A DNA stretch of 15,364 bases from DATESZ01 sp035283845 (GCA_035283845.1 DATESZ010000166.1:1-15364), one strand, 5' to 3'. Counted from the stretch's first letter, positions 7,894-15,148 are shown. Notes: generated by a model from the letters alone, not told the origin. Numbers and translations are program-made.

Positions 7894-8128
7894 TTTCATC
7901 TGAAAATACCTTTCACCCTCCCCCTCCCCTTGAGACTGTGTCATAATTCATTTTTTTGTCATTTCGAGCGTAGCGAGAAATCTTAATGACTAATGAAATT
8001 AACATATTAAGATTCCTCACCTCCGTTCGGAATGACCCTTTCCCCTATTACGACACAGTCCCCTTGGGGAGGGGTAATTTTCATTCTCCTTTGTGTCGGG
8101 CACCGTCATGAGAGTTTCATGAATTTTC
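7894..8128. repeat. Dispersed C/G-rich hairpin repeat, copy 2 (split by an insertion)
   Basis: The outer parts match copy 1: TTTCATCTGAAAATACCTTT then the C-rich arm on the left (7894-7932), and the G-rich arm, TAATTTTCATTCTCCTTTG and CACCGTCATG tail on the right (8060-8128). The palindrome is interrupted at its turn by the 127-bp element at 7933-8059. Removing the element and one copy of CCCCTTG restores a clean palindromic centre, CTCCCCTTGGGGAG. It lies between the 3' end of the TPR/SLH lipoprotein gene and the start of valS. Confidence 0.82.
7933..8059. mobile_element. MITE-like insertion with inverted termini
   Basis: About 127 bp with no coding capacity. The termini are inverted repeats: GACTGTGTCATAAT at 7934-7947 against ATTACGACACAGTC at 8047-8060 (13 of 14 positions pair). 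Just inside is a second, longer imperfect inverted pair: GTCATTTCGAGCGTAGCGAG (from 7959) against CCTCACCTCCGTTCGGAATG (ending 8034), both running into CTTAA/TTAAG. CCCCTTG flanks both sides (7926-7932 and 8060-8066), as expected of a target-site duplication; its last base overlaps the outer terminal repeat, so the exact border is uncertain by a base or two. This is non-autonomous, so its transposase would be elsewhere. The TCATTTCGAGCG/TCATTCCGAACG core is a widespread bacterial repeat. Confidence 0.75.
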
Positions 8129-8136
8129 GGGATTCA

Positions 8137-9303
8137 TTAAAAGAACTTCAACTCCTCCTTAAATTTCCTTATAATCAGGAGGGAATCGATGCCTGGGACG
8201 GGGCTTAAGGGTGCAAACTCCCCGGAAGTAAAATCCTTTGCTTCCATGATGCCCCGCGAGGTTACTACCATCACGGCGTTGAAATAGGGAAGATCGGACC
8301 GCAAATCGGGAAAGGGCGAGACCTGACCGATAAACTTGGTAGCCAGAACATTATCTCCCGTAACCTTGATCAATATATCCTCAATCATCATGGCAAAGGT
8401 GGCTCTATCCACAAAATCCGCGGGGTGAAATAAACCGTCCGGATAGGTCTCGAGACCGCGCACTCCAATACCGATAATTCCCTCAATGTCCACCCTTAAA
8501 GGATGGTCTGCAATATCTTTAGGCGAGGAAGGGCTTTCTATGCCGCTTTTTGCCTTCTCAGGATCCTTGAAGGATGTATCGAAAGTTTTTATCGTACTCT
8601 TCTTGTAAATGTTGTCGATTTTTAACTCCTCCATGAACAAAGCTGCTGCATCGGCCCTGGTAATGCGTTCCAGGAGGGCGATATTTTTACCGGCAATCGT
8701 CCCCGGCATGGCCCGCTGAATCTTTTGTATCAGATTCCATGACTCATCAGCTTCTTTCACATATTCCTGCTTAAGATCGATAACCTGCCGAAACATCTGC
8801 CCGGCCTGATTAAAGTCAAGGGCCGTTTTATATGCAATACCCATATAATAGTGCGCGGCAGAAGACCGGGGGTCAATCTTAATCGCTTCATCAAATTCGT
8901 CCCTGGCATCATATAACCATCCCTTATCGGGCTTACCCTTGTATAGCAGCCTGATACGCCCTACATGCACAAAAACTTTTTCCTCTTTGGTTTTAGCAAA
9001 TTTCCAGGCATTTCTCATAGACTCGGCAGCCCCTTGATGATCCCCACGATAGGCTTTGACCAGGCCGATACCGGCATGTGCCTGCGAATATTCGGGAATC
9101 AACTGGATGGCCAGTTCAAACTCTCTGTTCGCTTCGTCATATTTTGCCTCCTCAAGCAGTCTGAGGCCGGTAAAGGTATGATGTGCCGCCGTATCCATTT
9201 TACCAACCGGTATTCTTACCTTGGGGCTACAGGCAACCACCGCCATCATCAGTCCTATAATTACAATAAACAATATCGCCTTTCCGAATCTTAATCGTTT
9301 CAT
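8137..9303 (-). CDS. TPR lipoprotein with SLH-like C-terminal region
   Basis: A 388-residue protein opening with a basic and hydrophobic signal and a lipobox, V-V-A-C25, so it should be lipid-anchored after cleavage at C25. Residues about 38-180 form three or more tetratricopeptide-like helical repeats (AKYDEANREFELAIQLIP, YDARDEFDEAIKIDP, LDFNQAGQMFRQVIDL). From about 212 there are stretches like S-layer-homology repeats: ITRADAAALFMEEL (214-227), then a long unit with YPDGLFHPADFVDRATFAMMIEDI (287-310), and LSPVPGIDSLLIIRKFKEEL (366-385). The start has a good AAGGAG six bases before ATG. I infer an envelope scaffold or assembly role; no enzyme motif is seen. It is followed by repeat copy 2 and preceded by miaA with a 146-bp gap, in which no convincing promoter was found. 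Confidence 0.85.
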   Translation of the reverse strand: MKRLRFGKAILFIVIIGLMMAVVACSPKVRIPVGKMDTAAHHTFTGLRLLEEAKYDEANREFELAIQLIPEYSQAHAGIGLVKAYRGDHQGAAESMRNAWKFAKTKEEKVFVHVGRIRLLYKGKPDKGWLYDARDEFDEAIKIDPRSSAAHYYMGIAYKTALDFNQAGQMFRQVIDLKQEYVKEADESWNLIQKIQRAMPGTIAGKNIALLERITRADAAALFMEELKIDNIYKKSTIKTFDTSFKDPEKAKSGIESPSSPKDIADHPLRVDIEGIIGIGVRGLETYPDGLFHPADFVDRATFAMMIEDILIKVTGDNVLATKFIGQVSPFPDLRSDLPYFNAVMVVTSRGIMEAKDFTSGEFAPLSPVPGIDSLLIIRKFKEELKFF

Positions 9304-9449
9304 ACTGTTCTCCTTATTATTAAATCAATAGACTTAAAACCACGCTACCCAGGAATGATAAACGGGCGGCTATAACTATCGCCATAACCGGTCTTAAGTC
9401 AAGTAATTTCGGGAAATCCCCGTTGACCAACGTTAATTGCCCGCTTAAG

Positions 9450-10376
9450 TCATCCCATAAATCCTTTTATTTTTTCCATAATAGAGGATGTATCGTCATA
9501 ATGGAACGAATTAATCTCCCTGTCGGCATTAAACCAGGTAATCTGCCGCTTTGCGTAGCGCCTGGTATCGCGCTTCATCAAGTAAAGGGACTCTTCCAGA
9601 TTGCCTCTGTCGTGCAGGTAGCGGGTTATGTGCCGATATCCTAAAGATTGCATGGACTTCAGCCCTTCATGGTATCCATGTTCCATAAGCCATCTAACCT
9701 CCTCTATGAAACCACGGATTATCATGCCCTCCGCACGCCGTTCTATCCTCTCAAAGAGCTGCTCCCTTTCCATCATAAGTCCAATTTTGAGGTAGTTATA
9801 AGGGCGATCCTGGAAACGATGTTCCTGATGTTGATCAAAAATAGATTTCCCCGTAAGTTCAAGCACTTCAAGAGCTCTAATTATCCTGACCGCATCATTG
9901 GGCATGATTGCCCCGGCCGCCTTTTCGTCCTTCTCTGCAAGAGTCCTATAAAGACATTCCCCGCCGAAACGCCTTAGTTGATTCCTGTAATATTCCCGCA
10001 GGCCTTCATCGGCGCCCGGAGCGGAAAATATGCCCCCCAATAGCGCCTTGATGTAGAGACCGGTTCCGCCGACTACAAAGAAAGTTTTATTGCCACCCGC
10101 CGTTTCGATCGCTTTTCTGGCAAGGTTGACATACATGGACGCATTAAACGGTTCATCGGGATTCACCACATCGATCAGATGGCAAGGAATAGCCGCCCTT
10201 TCGGCTTTAGAGGGTTTAGCAGTGCCGATATCCATGTACCGGTAAACCTGCATGGAATCGGCGCTGATAATTTCTCCTTTCCAGATTTCAGCAATCCTTA
10301 AGGCCAGCTCTGTTTTACCCACCCCCGTGGGACCGACAATAATTACCACCCGGATGTCAGGCTTAGGAATTGACAC
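9450..10376 (-). CDS. miaA: tRNA dimethylallyltransferase
   Basis: MiaA transfers a dimethylallyl group to N6 of A37 in tRNAs that read U-starting codons. At 308 residues it is full length. It shows the P-loop GPTGVGKT (15-22), the catalytic SADSMQVYR (38-46), DIGTAKPS (49-56), HLIDVVNPDEPF, FVVGGTGLYIKALLGG, RALEVLELTGKS, and the C-terminal YAKRQITWF. The start is GTG at 10376, nine bases after AAGGAG. It lies 13 bp after the mutL stop, so mutL-miaA is very likely one transcript, a common pairing in bacteria. Confidence 0.97.
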   Translation of the reverse strand: MSIPKPDIRVVIIVGPTGVGKTELALRIAEIWKGEIISADSMQVYRYMDIGTAKPSKAERAAIPCHLIDVVNPDEPFNASMYVNLARKAIETAGGNKTFFVVGGTGLYIKALLGGIFSAPGADEGLREYYRNQLRRFGGECLYRTLAEKDEKAAGAIMPNDAVRIIRALEVLELTGKSIFDQHQEHRFQDRPYNYLKIGLMMEREQLFERIERRAEGMIIRGFIEEVRWLMEHGYHEGLKSMQSLGYRHITRYLHDRGNLEESLYLMKRDTRRYAKRQITWFNADREINSFHYDDTSSIMEKIKGFMG

Positions 10377-10389
10377 AGGCTATATCTCC

Positions 10390-12210
10390 TTAACGGCGCT
10401 TGAACATTTTTTCCAGGTCGGAGAAAGTAAAAGAAACAATAACAGGTCTCCCATGGGGGCAAGTTGAGGCATTGGGAATTGAATCCAAATCTTTGCAAAG
10501 AAATTTTACTTCAGCGGGAGTAATGTCCTGTTGCGCCTTGATGGCGCCTTTACAAGCTAAAAAAGCATATATCTTTTCTCTCTGTTCATCGAGAGCAATA
10601 ACTTCTCTGACGGCAAATCCTTCCAGGAAATCCATGATCATCCTTTTTGGTTCCAGCTTTGCAACCAGCGACGGAACTGATTTTAACGCTATCGCATCAT
10701 TGCCGAATGGTTCAATTTCAAAACCGCACCTCTCAAGAAGAGGCAGGCAATCCATAAGAAAAGCAAAATCCCGCGGCGGCAAACTTATCACTTCGGGCAT
10801 GAGTAACCGCTGTCTCAACATTGAAGAGTCGGAGTCGGCGGACTTCCTCTTTAGTTTTTCAAAAAGTATCCTTTCGTGAGCAGCATGTTGATCTACAATA
10901 ATCATCCGGTCTTTCGCGGCAAAAATCAGATAAGCGCCGCCAATCTGTCCTAAAAAGTTCAAATCGCTGAAAGTCAGGCCCGGGCTTTCGCCGGTCCCCT
11001 CGCTTCCCTTAAAAAGTTGGGATTCAGTTGTTTGAGGAAAGTAAGGGCGCCGGAATCCCGCACGATCAGAGGAATAGGACGGTGAAGAGAGGGTGTAACG
11101 CTTGAGCGCTTCCTCTACCCCCTTGCTGTAATTAGGGGTTGCAGGAAAATCGGCTCTCGGGGGCCCGCCGCCCTCCGGTGGCCGGCTGATAAGTGGACTG
11201 CCGCCAAGAGCGCCTGTTAGAGTTTCCACAACCACCTGATACACATCTCTCGGATTGCGGAAGCGAACCTCTAATTTTGCCGGATGTACATTCACATCCA
11301 CATCATGGGGAGGAAGATCAATAAGGAGCACCGCAACGGGATATCTTTTTGACTCAATCAGGCTCCGATAGGCCGTCATTATGGCATTATTGATCAGGTG
11401 ATCGCGGATAAACCTTCTGTTCACGAAACAGTAGATATGACGGGAGTTGGCGCGAGTGAGCCCCGGTTGGGACGCAAAACCGTGAAGTCTTATCCCGTTT
11501 TTCTCCGCCGTCAACAAAAGCATCTGATCGAGGAAGTCGGTCCCAAGAACCAGTGCGAGACGTTCACTTGCATCTCTTGCTGCCGGTATGTTAAGCATTT
11601 CCTTCCCTTTGGCAAGAACTTTAAGGCGCAAATCAGTATGGGAGATGGCCAGCCTGCTGATGACATCCATGCAGTAGCCCTGCTCAGTGTGTTCTGACTT
11701 AAGAAATTTGCGGCGCACCGGCACCGGTTCAAAGATATTCGTAACGTACACCGATGTGCCTGCCGGGCATCCCGTCTCCGTTATTTCTTTAATATCGCCT
11801 GCCTCAACAATAACCCTTGTTCCCGCCAGGGCATCCCTTTGTCTGGTAACCATTTCCACCCGGGAGATAGAAGCAATGCTGGGAAGGGCCTCTCCCCGGA
11901 AACCAAAAGACTGCACCTTGTATATGTCGTCAAATTGATAGATTTTACTTGTGGCAAAACGGCAAAAGGCCAGGGCCGCATCTTCCTGATCGATGCCTTC
12001 TCCGTCATCCGTTACCCTGATGGAGCCGCAGCCGCCGCGCTCAAGCTCCACCTTGATGTCCGTTGCGCCGGCGTCGAGGGCGTTTTCCAGAAGCTCCTTA
12101 AGGATCGAGGCGGGTCGTTCGATTACCTCTCCTGCGGCAATTTTATTCGTCAAATGATCAGGTAAAACAACAATCTTTCCCGACAAAATTACTTTCCCTC
12201 CGGAAAACAT
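10390..12210 (-). CDS. mutL: DNA mismatch repair protein MutL (endonuclease type)
   Basis: MutL couples MutS mismatch recognition to strand incision. The N-terminal GHKL ATPase is clear: NKIAAGEVIERPASILKELLEN with catalytic E42, DDGEGI (68-73), GFRGEAL (103-109) and NVHPAKLEVRF (307-317). A low-complexity linker (about 335-410) leads to the C-terminal dimerisation domain. That domain has DQHAAHE(x4)E from 440, fitting the metal-dependent endonuclease motif, plus ACKGAIKA (552-559) and CPHGRP (584-589). So it should nick DNA itself, as in bacteria lacking MutH. The ATG at 12210 has GGGAG directly against it. A TTG at 12186 follows GGAGG by ten bases and gives MSGKIVVLPDHL, closer to the family opening, so the true protein may be 598 residues. 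Confidence 0.97.
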   Translation of the reverse strand: MFSGGKVILSGKIVVLPDHLTNKIAAGEVIERPASILKELLENALDAGATDIKVELERGGCGSIRVTDDGEGIDQEDAALAFCRFATSKIYQFDDIYKVQSFGFRGEALPSIASISRVEMVTRQRDALAGTRVIVEAGDIKEITETGCPAGTSVYVTNIFEPVPVRRKFLKSEHTEQGYCMDVISRLAISHTDLRLKVLAKGKEMLNIPAARDASERLALVLGTDFLDQMLLLTAEKNGIRLHGFASQPGLTRANSRHIYCFVNRRFIRDHLINNAIMTAYRSLIESKRYPVAVLLIDLPPHDVDVNVHPAKLEVRFRNPRDVYQVVVETLTGALGGSPLISRPPEGGGPPRADFPATPNYSKGVEEALKRYTLSSPSYSSDRAGFRRPYFPQTTESQLFKGSEGTGESPGLTFSDLNFLGQIGGAYLIFAAKDRMIIVDQHAAHERILFEKLKRKSADSDSSMLRQRLLMPEVISLPPRDFAFLMDCLPLLERCGFEIEPFGNDAIALKSVPSLVAKLEPKRMIMDFLEGFAVREVIALDEQREKIYAFLACKGAIKAQQDITPAEVKFLCKDLDSIPNASTCPHGRPVIVSFTFSDLEKMFKRR

Positions 12211-12234
12211 CTCCCATCAGCCGTAAATATGAAA

Positions 12235-12265
12235 GACCGCAGCACCTATCGCGGTTGCTGCGGTC
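12235..12265 (-). terminator. GC-rich hairpin upstream of mutL, possible terminator or attenuator
   Basis: GACCGCAGCA (12235-12244) pairs perfectly with TGCTGCGGTC (12256-12265) around an 11-base loop. On the transcribed strand the hairpin is followed by TTTCATATTT, a weak U-rich tract. It sits between repeat copy 3 and the mutL start, so it could end transcription from the upstream LPP20-like gene or lie in the mutL leader. The pairing is seen directly; the function is inferred. Confidence 0.4.
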
Positions 12266-12280
12266 ATCATCATTATATAT

Positions 12281-12370
12281 GAAAATACCCCCTTCCTGTA
12301 TCCCTCCCCCTCGACGGGGGAGGGAGGGGTGGGGGTGATTTTCATCCTTCCATTGTTCACCCCTGGCACG
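12281..12370. repeat. Dispersed C/G-rich hairpin repeat, copy 3 (diverged)
   Basis: It shares the order seen in copies 1 and 2: GAAAATACC, a C-rich/G-rich palindrome, then GTGATTTTCATCCTTCCATT and a GGCAC end. The palindrome here is a perfect 10-bp stem, TCCCTCCCCC (12301-12310) with GGGGGAGGGA (12316-12325), around a 5-base loop. It lies between the 3' end of the LPP20-like gene and mutL, in the same orientation as the other copies and, like them, downstream of a gene end. Confidence 0.7.
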
Positions 12371-12402
12371 GAATTTATTAACTCAAAAAATGTTTGACAA
12401 AT

Positions 12403-13320
12403 TCAGTCGAGGACAATCATAACGCGGCATTTTTTCATAAAGGTCAGGTTATCGGCGGCAGACCTGATTGACGCAGCATCGGCATTGCTGATGACTATGT
12501 CGGAACGACCCTGCCCTTGCACTTTCAAGCCTTTGACCGTCAACGGATTATTAGTGACGCGGGAATTGCTCTGCGCCGCCGTGAGGTCACGGGCATAACC
12601 GCTTACACCCTGCTGGACGGCATATTCTCGATCTACATTCATGGAACCGTAAACTTCCTGACCGTTCTCATCGAGAATTTTCGGCGCCATGGCAGGACGC
12701 GTTTGAATGCCGCGGGCGTCAACCACCAGTCCCGTATAAACCGGTCCCGATGGGGCCGCCGGAGTGGCCGGAGCGGCCGGAGCGGCGGGAACGTCGGGAA
12801 CGTCGGCAGGCGGCGTTACAGGCGGTTTAGCTTCGGGCCTGCGTTCCCTTGCCTTCGACATAATGACCTGTGAAAAGTCGCCGAAAAGGGGCATCCTGAC
12901 CGTAACTTCTACAGTACCGTCGCTCATGTAATCCTTCTTTACCACCAGAGCTCCCTTTATGAAACCTTCCACCTGGGAATTAATAATATCACTCTCTACC
13001 GTGTAATCCTTAACGACGGTTGTCGAGTCTATGCGCACCCCTTTGGTAATCTCAAGGAGATTTCGTTTAGCATCCAGCTCCGCGGCGCGCAATGCCATTG
13101 GACGCGCTTCAGGTTTGCCGATGGCCCTCGCCGGGGGCGCCCCTGTTCCCACCGCTTCAATATAGCCGGCCGACCAGTTTACGTTTCCATTATTACCGAT
13201 CTTCTCGACAATCTGTGTCCATTCCGACATACTGACGGTATCTTCACTGAACAAACTTTCCACGGAAAAGACAAACAGTCCTGCAACAACCAGAGCCATT
13301 AGCGGATATCTTGATTTCAT
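12403..13320 (-). CDS. Exported LPP20-family-like protein
   Basis: A 305-residue protein with a signal peptide (MKSRYPLMALVVAGLFVFS, cleavage likely near residue 25) and no lipobox cysteine, so probably a soluble periplasmic or outer-membrane-associated protein. Residues about 50-150 resemble the LPP20 domain: SAGYIEAVGTGAPP, RAAELDAKRNLLEITKGVRID, and VEGFIKGALVVKKDY. A Pro/Ala-rich linker (about 160-193) is encoded by short tandem repeats in the DNA. It leads to a conserved block beginning YTGLVVDARG (195-204) that ends ILDENGQEVYG. The start has AGGAGG seven bases before ATG. A TTGACA lies at 13363-13358, but the matching -10 (CTTAAA) is poor. The cellular role is unknown. Confidence 0.8.
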   Translation of the reverse strand: MKSRYPLMALVVAGLFVFSVESLFSEDTVSMSEWTQIVEKIGNNGNVNWSAGYIEAVGTGAPPARAIGKPEARPMALRAAELDAKRNLLEITKGVRIDSTTVVKDYTVESDIINSQVEGFIKGALVVKKDYMSDGTVEVTVRMPLFGDFSQVIMSKARERRPEAKPPVTPPADVPDVPAAPAAPATPAAPSGPVYTGLVVDARGIQTRPAMAPKILDENGQEVYGSMNVDREYAVQQGVSGYARDLTAAQSNSRVTNNPLTVKGLKVQGQGRSDIVISNADAASIRSAADNLTFMKKCRVMIVLD

Positions 13321-13646
13321 AACTATTCCTCCTCTTTAAGTTTGCAGATTTCGTTTATGTCAATATTTCATAACGGCATCATTGGCGGTTATAGTAGCAA
13401 AATTCCCCTTCAGTTTCAAATAGAAAATTCCGTCCCCTTTTTCTTCTGGTGCGCCCCTTACACAACCTCATGGATCTATTTGAAAATCACCTTCCGCATC
13501 TCCAATAGCTTTCCGACTTTCCACCCCTCCGGCATATCCCCTCTGGCATATCCCCTTCGAAGCAATACCCTTTATATGTGAATAGCCCGCGGCTTCTTGA
13601 ACAAAGGATTGAATGCGACCTTCCAGGTCTCATCAATCCTTATGGG
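13321..13646. other. Gene-poor stretch between LPP20-like gene and toxin remnant
   Basis: I see no supportable gene here. Near the LPP20-like start are its ribosome site and a possible -35 (TTGACA, 13363-13358). On the minus strand there are short open runs without convincing starts: about 22 codons after the toxin stop (RIDETWKVAFNPLFKKPRAI), one reading MPEGWKVGKLLEMRKVIFK, and one containing GDGIFYLKLKGNFATITAND. They are in different frames and may be decayed genes. A 14-bp unit, GGGGATATGCC(A/G)GA on the minus strand, occurs twice in tandem near 13525-13555. Confidence 0.4.
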
Positions 13647-13906
13647 TTAGATTTCGCCTTTGTAAACATCTCTCCGATTACCGATTCGGAGAACAATAAT
13701 ATCCGTGCCCACAAGGGCATAAATTACCCTATAGTCACCAATACGAAACTTGCGTAGCCCGGCAAATTGGCTTTGAGTACGGGGTATGACTCAGGTTTCT
13801 TTGTAAGTTCTTGTTCAATTTGGTTAAGGATGCGGCTGACCTCAGCTTTTGGAAACTTCTTGAGATCGCGATGTACCGACTTCTTGTAGACAACTTTATA
13901 AGTCAA
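13647..13906 (-). pseudogene. RelE/ParE-type toxin, frameshifted
   Basis: The first frame starts at TTG 13906 with GGGAG four bases before it. It reads MTYKVVYKKSVHRDLKKFPK and continues to PVLKAN, after which it leaves the family pattern and stops at 13724. In the next frame the sequence resumes as SQFAGLRKFRIGDYRVIYAL, then IIVLRIGNRRDVYKGEI, ending at TAA 13649-13647. This is the standard C-terminal half of RelE-like toxins. Adding one base near 13769-13774 (AAAGCC to AAAGGCC) would give LKGQFAGLRKF and a normal 86-residue protein. So the gene carries a one-base deletion, or the assembly has an error there. The start overlaps the antitoxin end by 11 bases, as usual in such operons. Confidence 0.88.
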
Positions 13907-14114
13907 GTGACTCCCTCAGTTCTTTGCTGGAAATGATAGGATCGCTCTTGTCATGGAGCCGGTCGAGTGCAATCTGAAGATCGGCGAAATCTTCAATGTA
14001 TGACTCCAGCGCTTTCTGGATGATGAAAGAGCGGGGCCTCTCGGTTTCTTTGGCTATGCCGTCAAGCTGGTCGGCGAGATATTTAGGAAGCCTCACAGAT
14101 ATTGCTGTACTCAT
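13896..14114 (-). CDS. Ribbon-helix-helix antitoxin
   Basis: This 72-residue protein opens MSTAISVRLPKYLADQLDGI, a ribbon-helix-helix DNA-binding domain with the short beta strand followed by two helices, then RSFIIQKALESYIEDFADL. The acidic C-terminal part (about 45-72) would be the toxin-neutralising region. The start has AGGAGG six bases before ATG. It is the first gene of a toxin-antitoxin operon and overlaps the broken RelE-like toxin. Such antitoxins usually repress their own promoter; none is clear here, and the end repeat of the RAYT element sits only 20 bases upstream. Confidence 0.88.
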   Translation of the reverse strand: MSTAISVRLPKYLADQLDGIAKETERPRSFIIQKALESYIEDFADLQIALDRLHDKSDPIISSKELRESLDL

Positions 14115-14133
14115 GGTGCACCTCCTGTCATAA

Positions 14134-14156
14134 GGTGTCAGGTCTTGACATGTGAC
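14134..14156. repeat. Inverted repeat / REP-like hairpin, left end
   Basis: The 23 bases start GGTGTCAGGTCTTGACATGT and include the transposase stop (14140-14138). They contain a 5-bp stem (TGTCA/TGACA) with a GGTCT loop. This is the exact reverse complement of 15149-15171. Confidence 0.85.
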
Positions 14157-15106
14157 TTTACCTTCTCTATAAGGAATACCAGATCCTTGTCACGAAGCAT
14201 CTCCTGTTTCAGTCTTGTCACAGCCTTGCTGACAGCGCTGTAATGAATGCTACCGAACAACTTGCCGATTTCAGTATTCCCAAGGCCTGAATATTGATAC
14301 ACAAGGTACATTGCTATCTTTTTTGCCTTGTTGTTTTTACCGCCTGATGCAGTAACTATTTCTTCCTTTACTCCGCATGTATCCGCAACCGCCGCAATTA
14401 TTTTGTCCGGCAGCGGTGCCATACGCAATTTCTTTCGCTCTACTACTTCTCGGCTGATCCGTTTACCGGCAAGCAATTTCATGGTTTTTTCGAGAAACGT
14501 CTCATCACCAAGGATTACTCGTCCATGTAAGGTGATGAAGGGATTGCCCTGCTCATCTTTCAGTCCTGCATCAACAAATATTTTATAATCCCTTGATGCC
14601 TTCTGTTCGTCAGTACCGAACTGTTCCAGTATCCATGAATATTCCACCCACTCGTATCTCTTTCCCTTGCCTATAAAGCCTCGATAACTGCTCCACAAAT
14701 AATGCTCCGGTTTTTCTACGATCCCGGCTTTTGCAGGATTCAGATGGACATAGCGGCTGAGTTGAAGAAGATACGCATCCTTGTCAACCAGTATACCCTT
14801 GTATCTCCCCTGAAAAAGATGGCCAGTGCGCCTGCATTTTCTGTTGAAGTATCCCGTATAACGGCCGTTTATGCCATGCATCACCTTAAGCAAATTGCCC
14901 TGCGGTGTTTCAAGTATCAGATGATAGTGATTTTCCATAAGTGCGAAACTATGGATGCATATGTCGTAGCGACGATGATAATCGGCTAGAATATCAAGAA
15001 ATTGCGTTCTATCGCCATCATCAAGAAATATTTTTTTCCGCTCGTTGCCCCTGCTCGTAATATGATAGAGCGCTCCCGGATATTCTATTCTCAATGGTCT
15101 GCCCAT
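14138..15106 (-). CDS. REP-associated tyrosine transposase (Y1/IS200-like) with DnaA-like C-terminal domain
   Basis: A 322-residue HUH single-strand transposase. The N-terminus MGRPLRIEYPGALYHITSRG with N-E-R-K is the hallmark of the RAYT group. The metal-binding HUH motif is H60-Y61-H62 in ALMENHYHLIL. The nucleophile is Y119 in LSRYVHLNPAKAGIV, and WSSYRGF (138-144) follows. Beyond the Y1 domain the C-terminal part (about 230-310) contains LGNTEIGKLFGSIHYSAVSK, which resembles the DnaA domain IV helix-turn-helix, a known extension in some RAYTs. It looks intact, with no frameshift. The ATG at 15106 has only a weak AAAGAG upstream. Perfect 23-bp inverted repeats flank it. Confidence 0.93.
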   Translation of the reverse strand: MGRPLRIEYPGALYHITSRGNERKKIFLDDGDRTQFLDILADYHRRYDICIHSFALMENHYHLILETPQGNLLKVMHGINGRYTGYFNRKCRRTGHLFQGRYKGILVDKDAYLLQLSRYVHLNPAKAGIVEKPEHYLWSSYRGFIGKGKRYEWVEYSWILEQFGTDEQKASRDYKIFVDAGLKDEQGNPFITLHGRVILGDETFLEKTMKLLAGKRISREVVERKKLRMAPLPDKIIAAVADTCGVKEEIVTASGGKNNKAKKIAMYLVYQYSGLGNTEIGKLFGSIHYSAVSKAVTRLKQEMLRDKDLVFLIEKVKSHVKT

Positions 15107-15148
15107 GGATGCTCTTTACCGTGACCCTGCACATCTGTCAATATATTT

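Noticed and set aside
7675..7986. Plus-strand ORF ending CHFERSEKS
   Set aside because: This ending is translation of the common TCATTTCGAGCG repeat inside the MITE; the rest is antisense to valS.
9371..9402. Possible promoter for the TPR/SLH lipoprotein gene (TTGACT at 9402-9397)
   Set aside because: No hexamer at a proper distance resembles TATAAT; TAGTTA matches at only two positions.
12386..12410. Plus-strand TTGACA near the end of the LPP20-like gene
   Set aside because: No good -10 and no plus-strand gene follows.
12757..12812. Short tandem repeats that could suggest a CRISPR or VNTR array
   Set aside because: They are in-frame codons of a Pro/Ala-rich linker, with units of about 9 bp and no spacers.
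12517..12873. Plus-strand ORF rich in Arg/Gly/Ser
   Set aside because: It mirrors the Pro/Ala linker repeats of the LPP20-like gene on the other strand.
13765..13776. Programmed frameshift in the RelE-like toxin
   Set aside because: There is no slippery heptamer or downstream hairpin, and such toxins are not known to use frameshifting; a simple deletion explains it.
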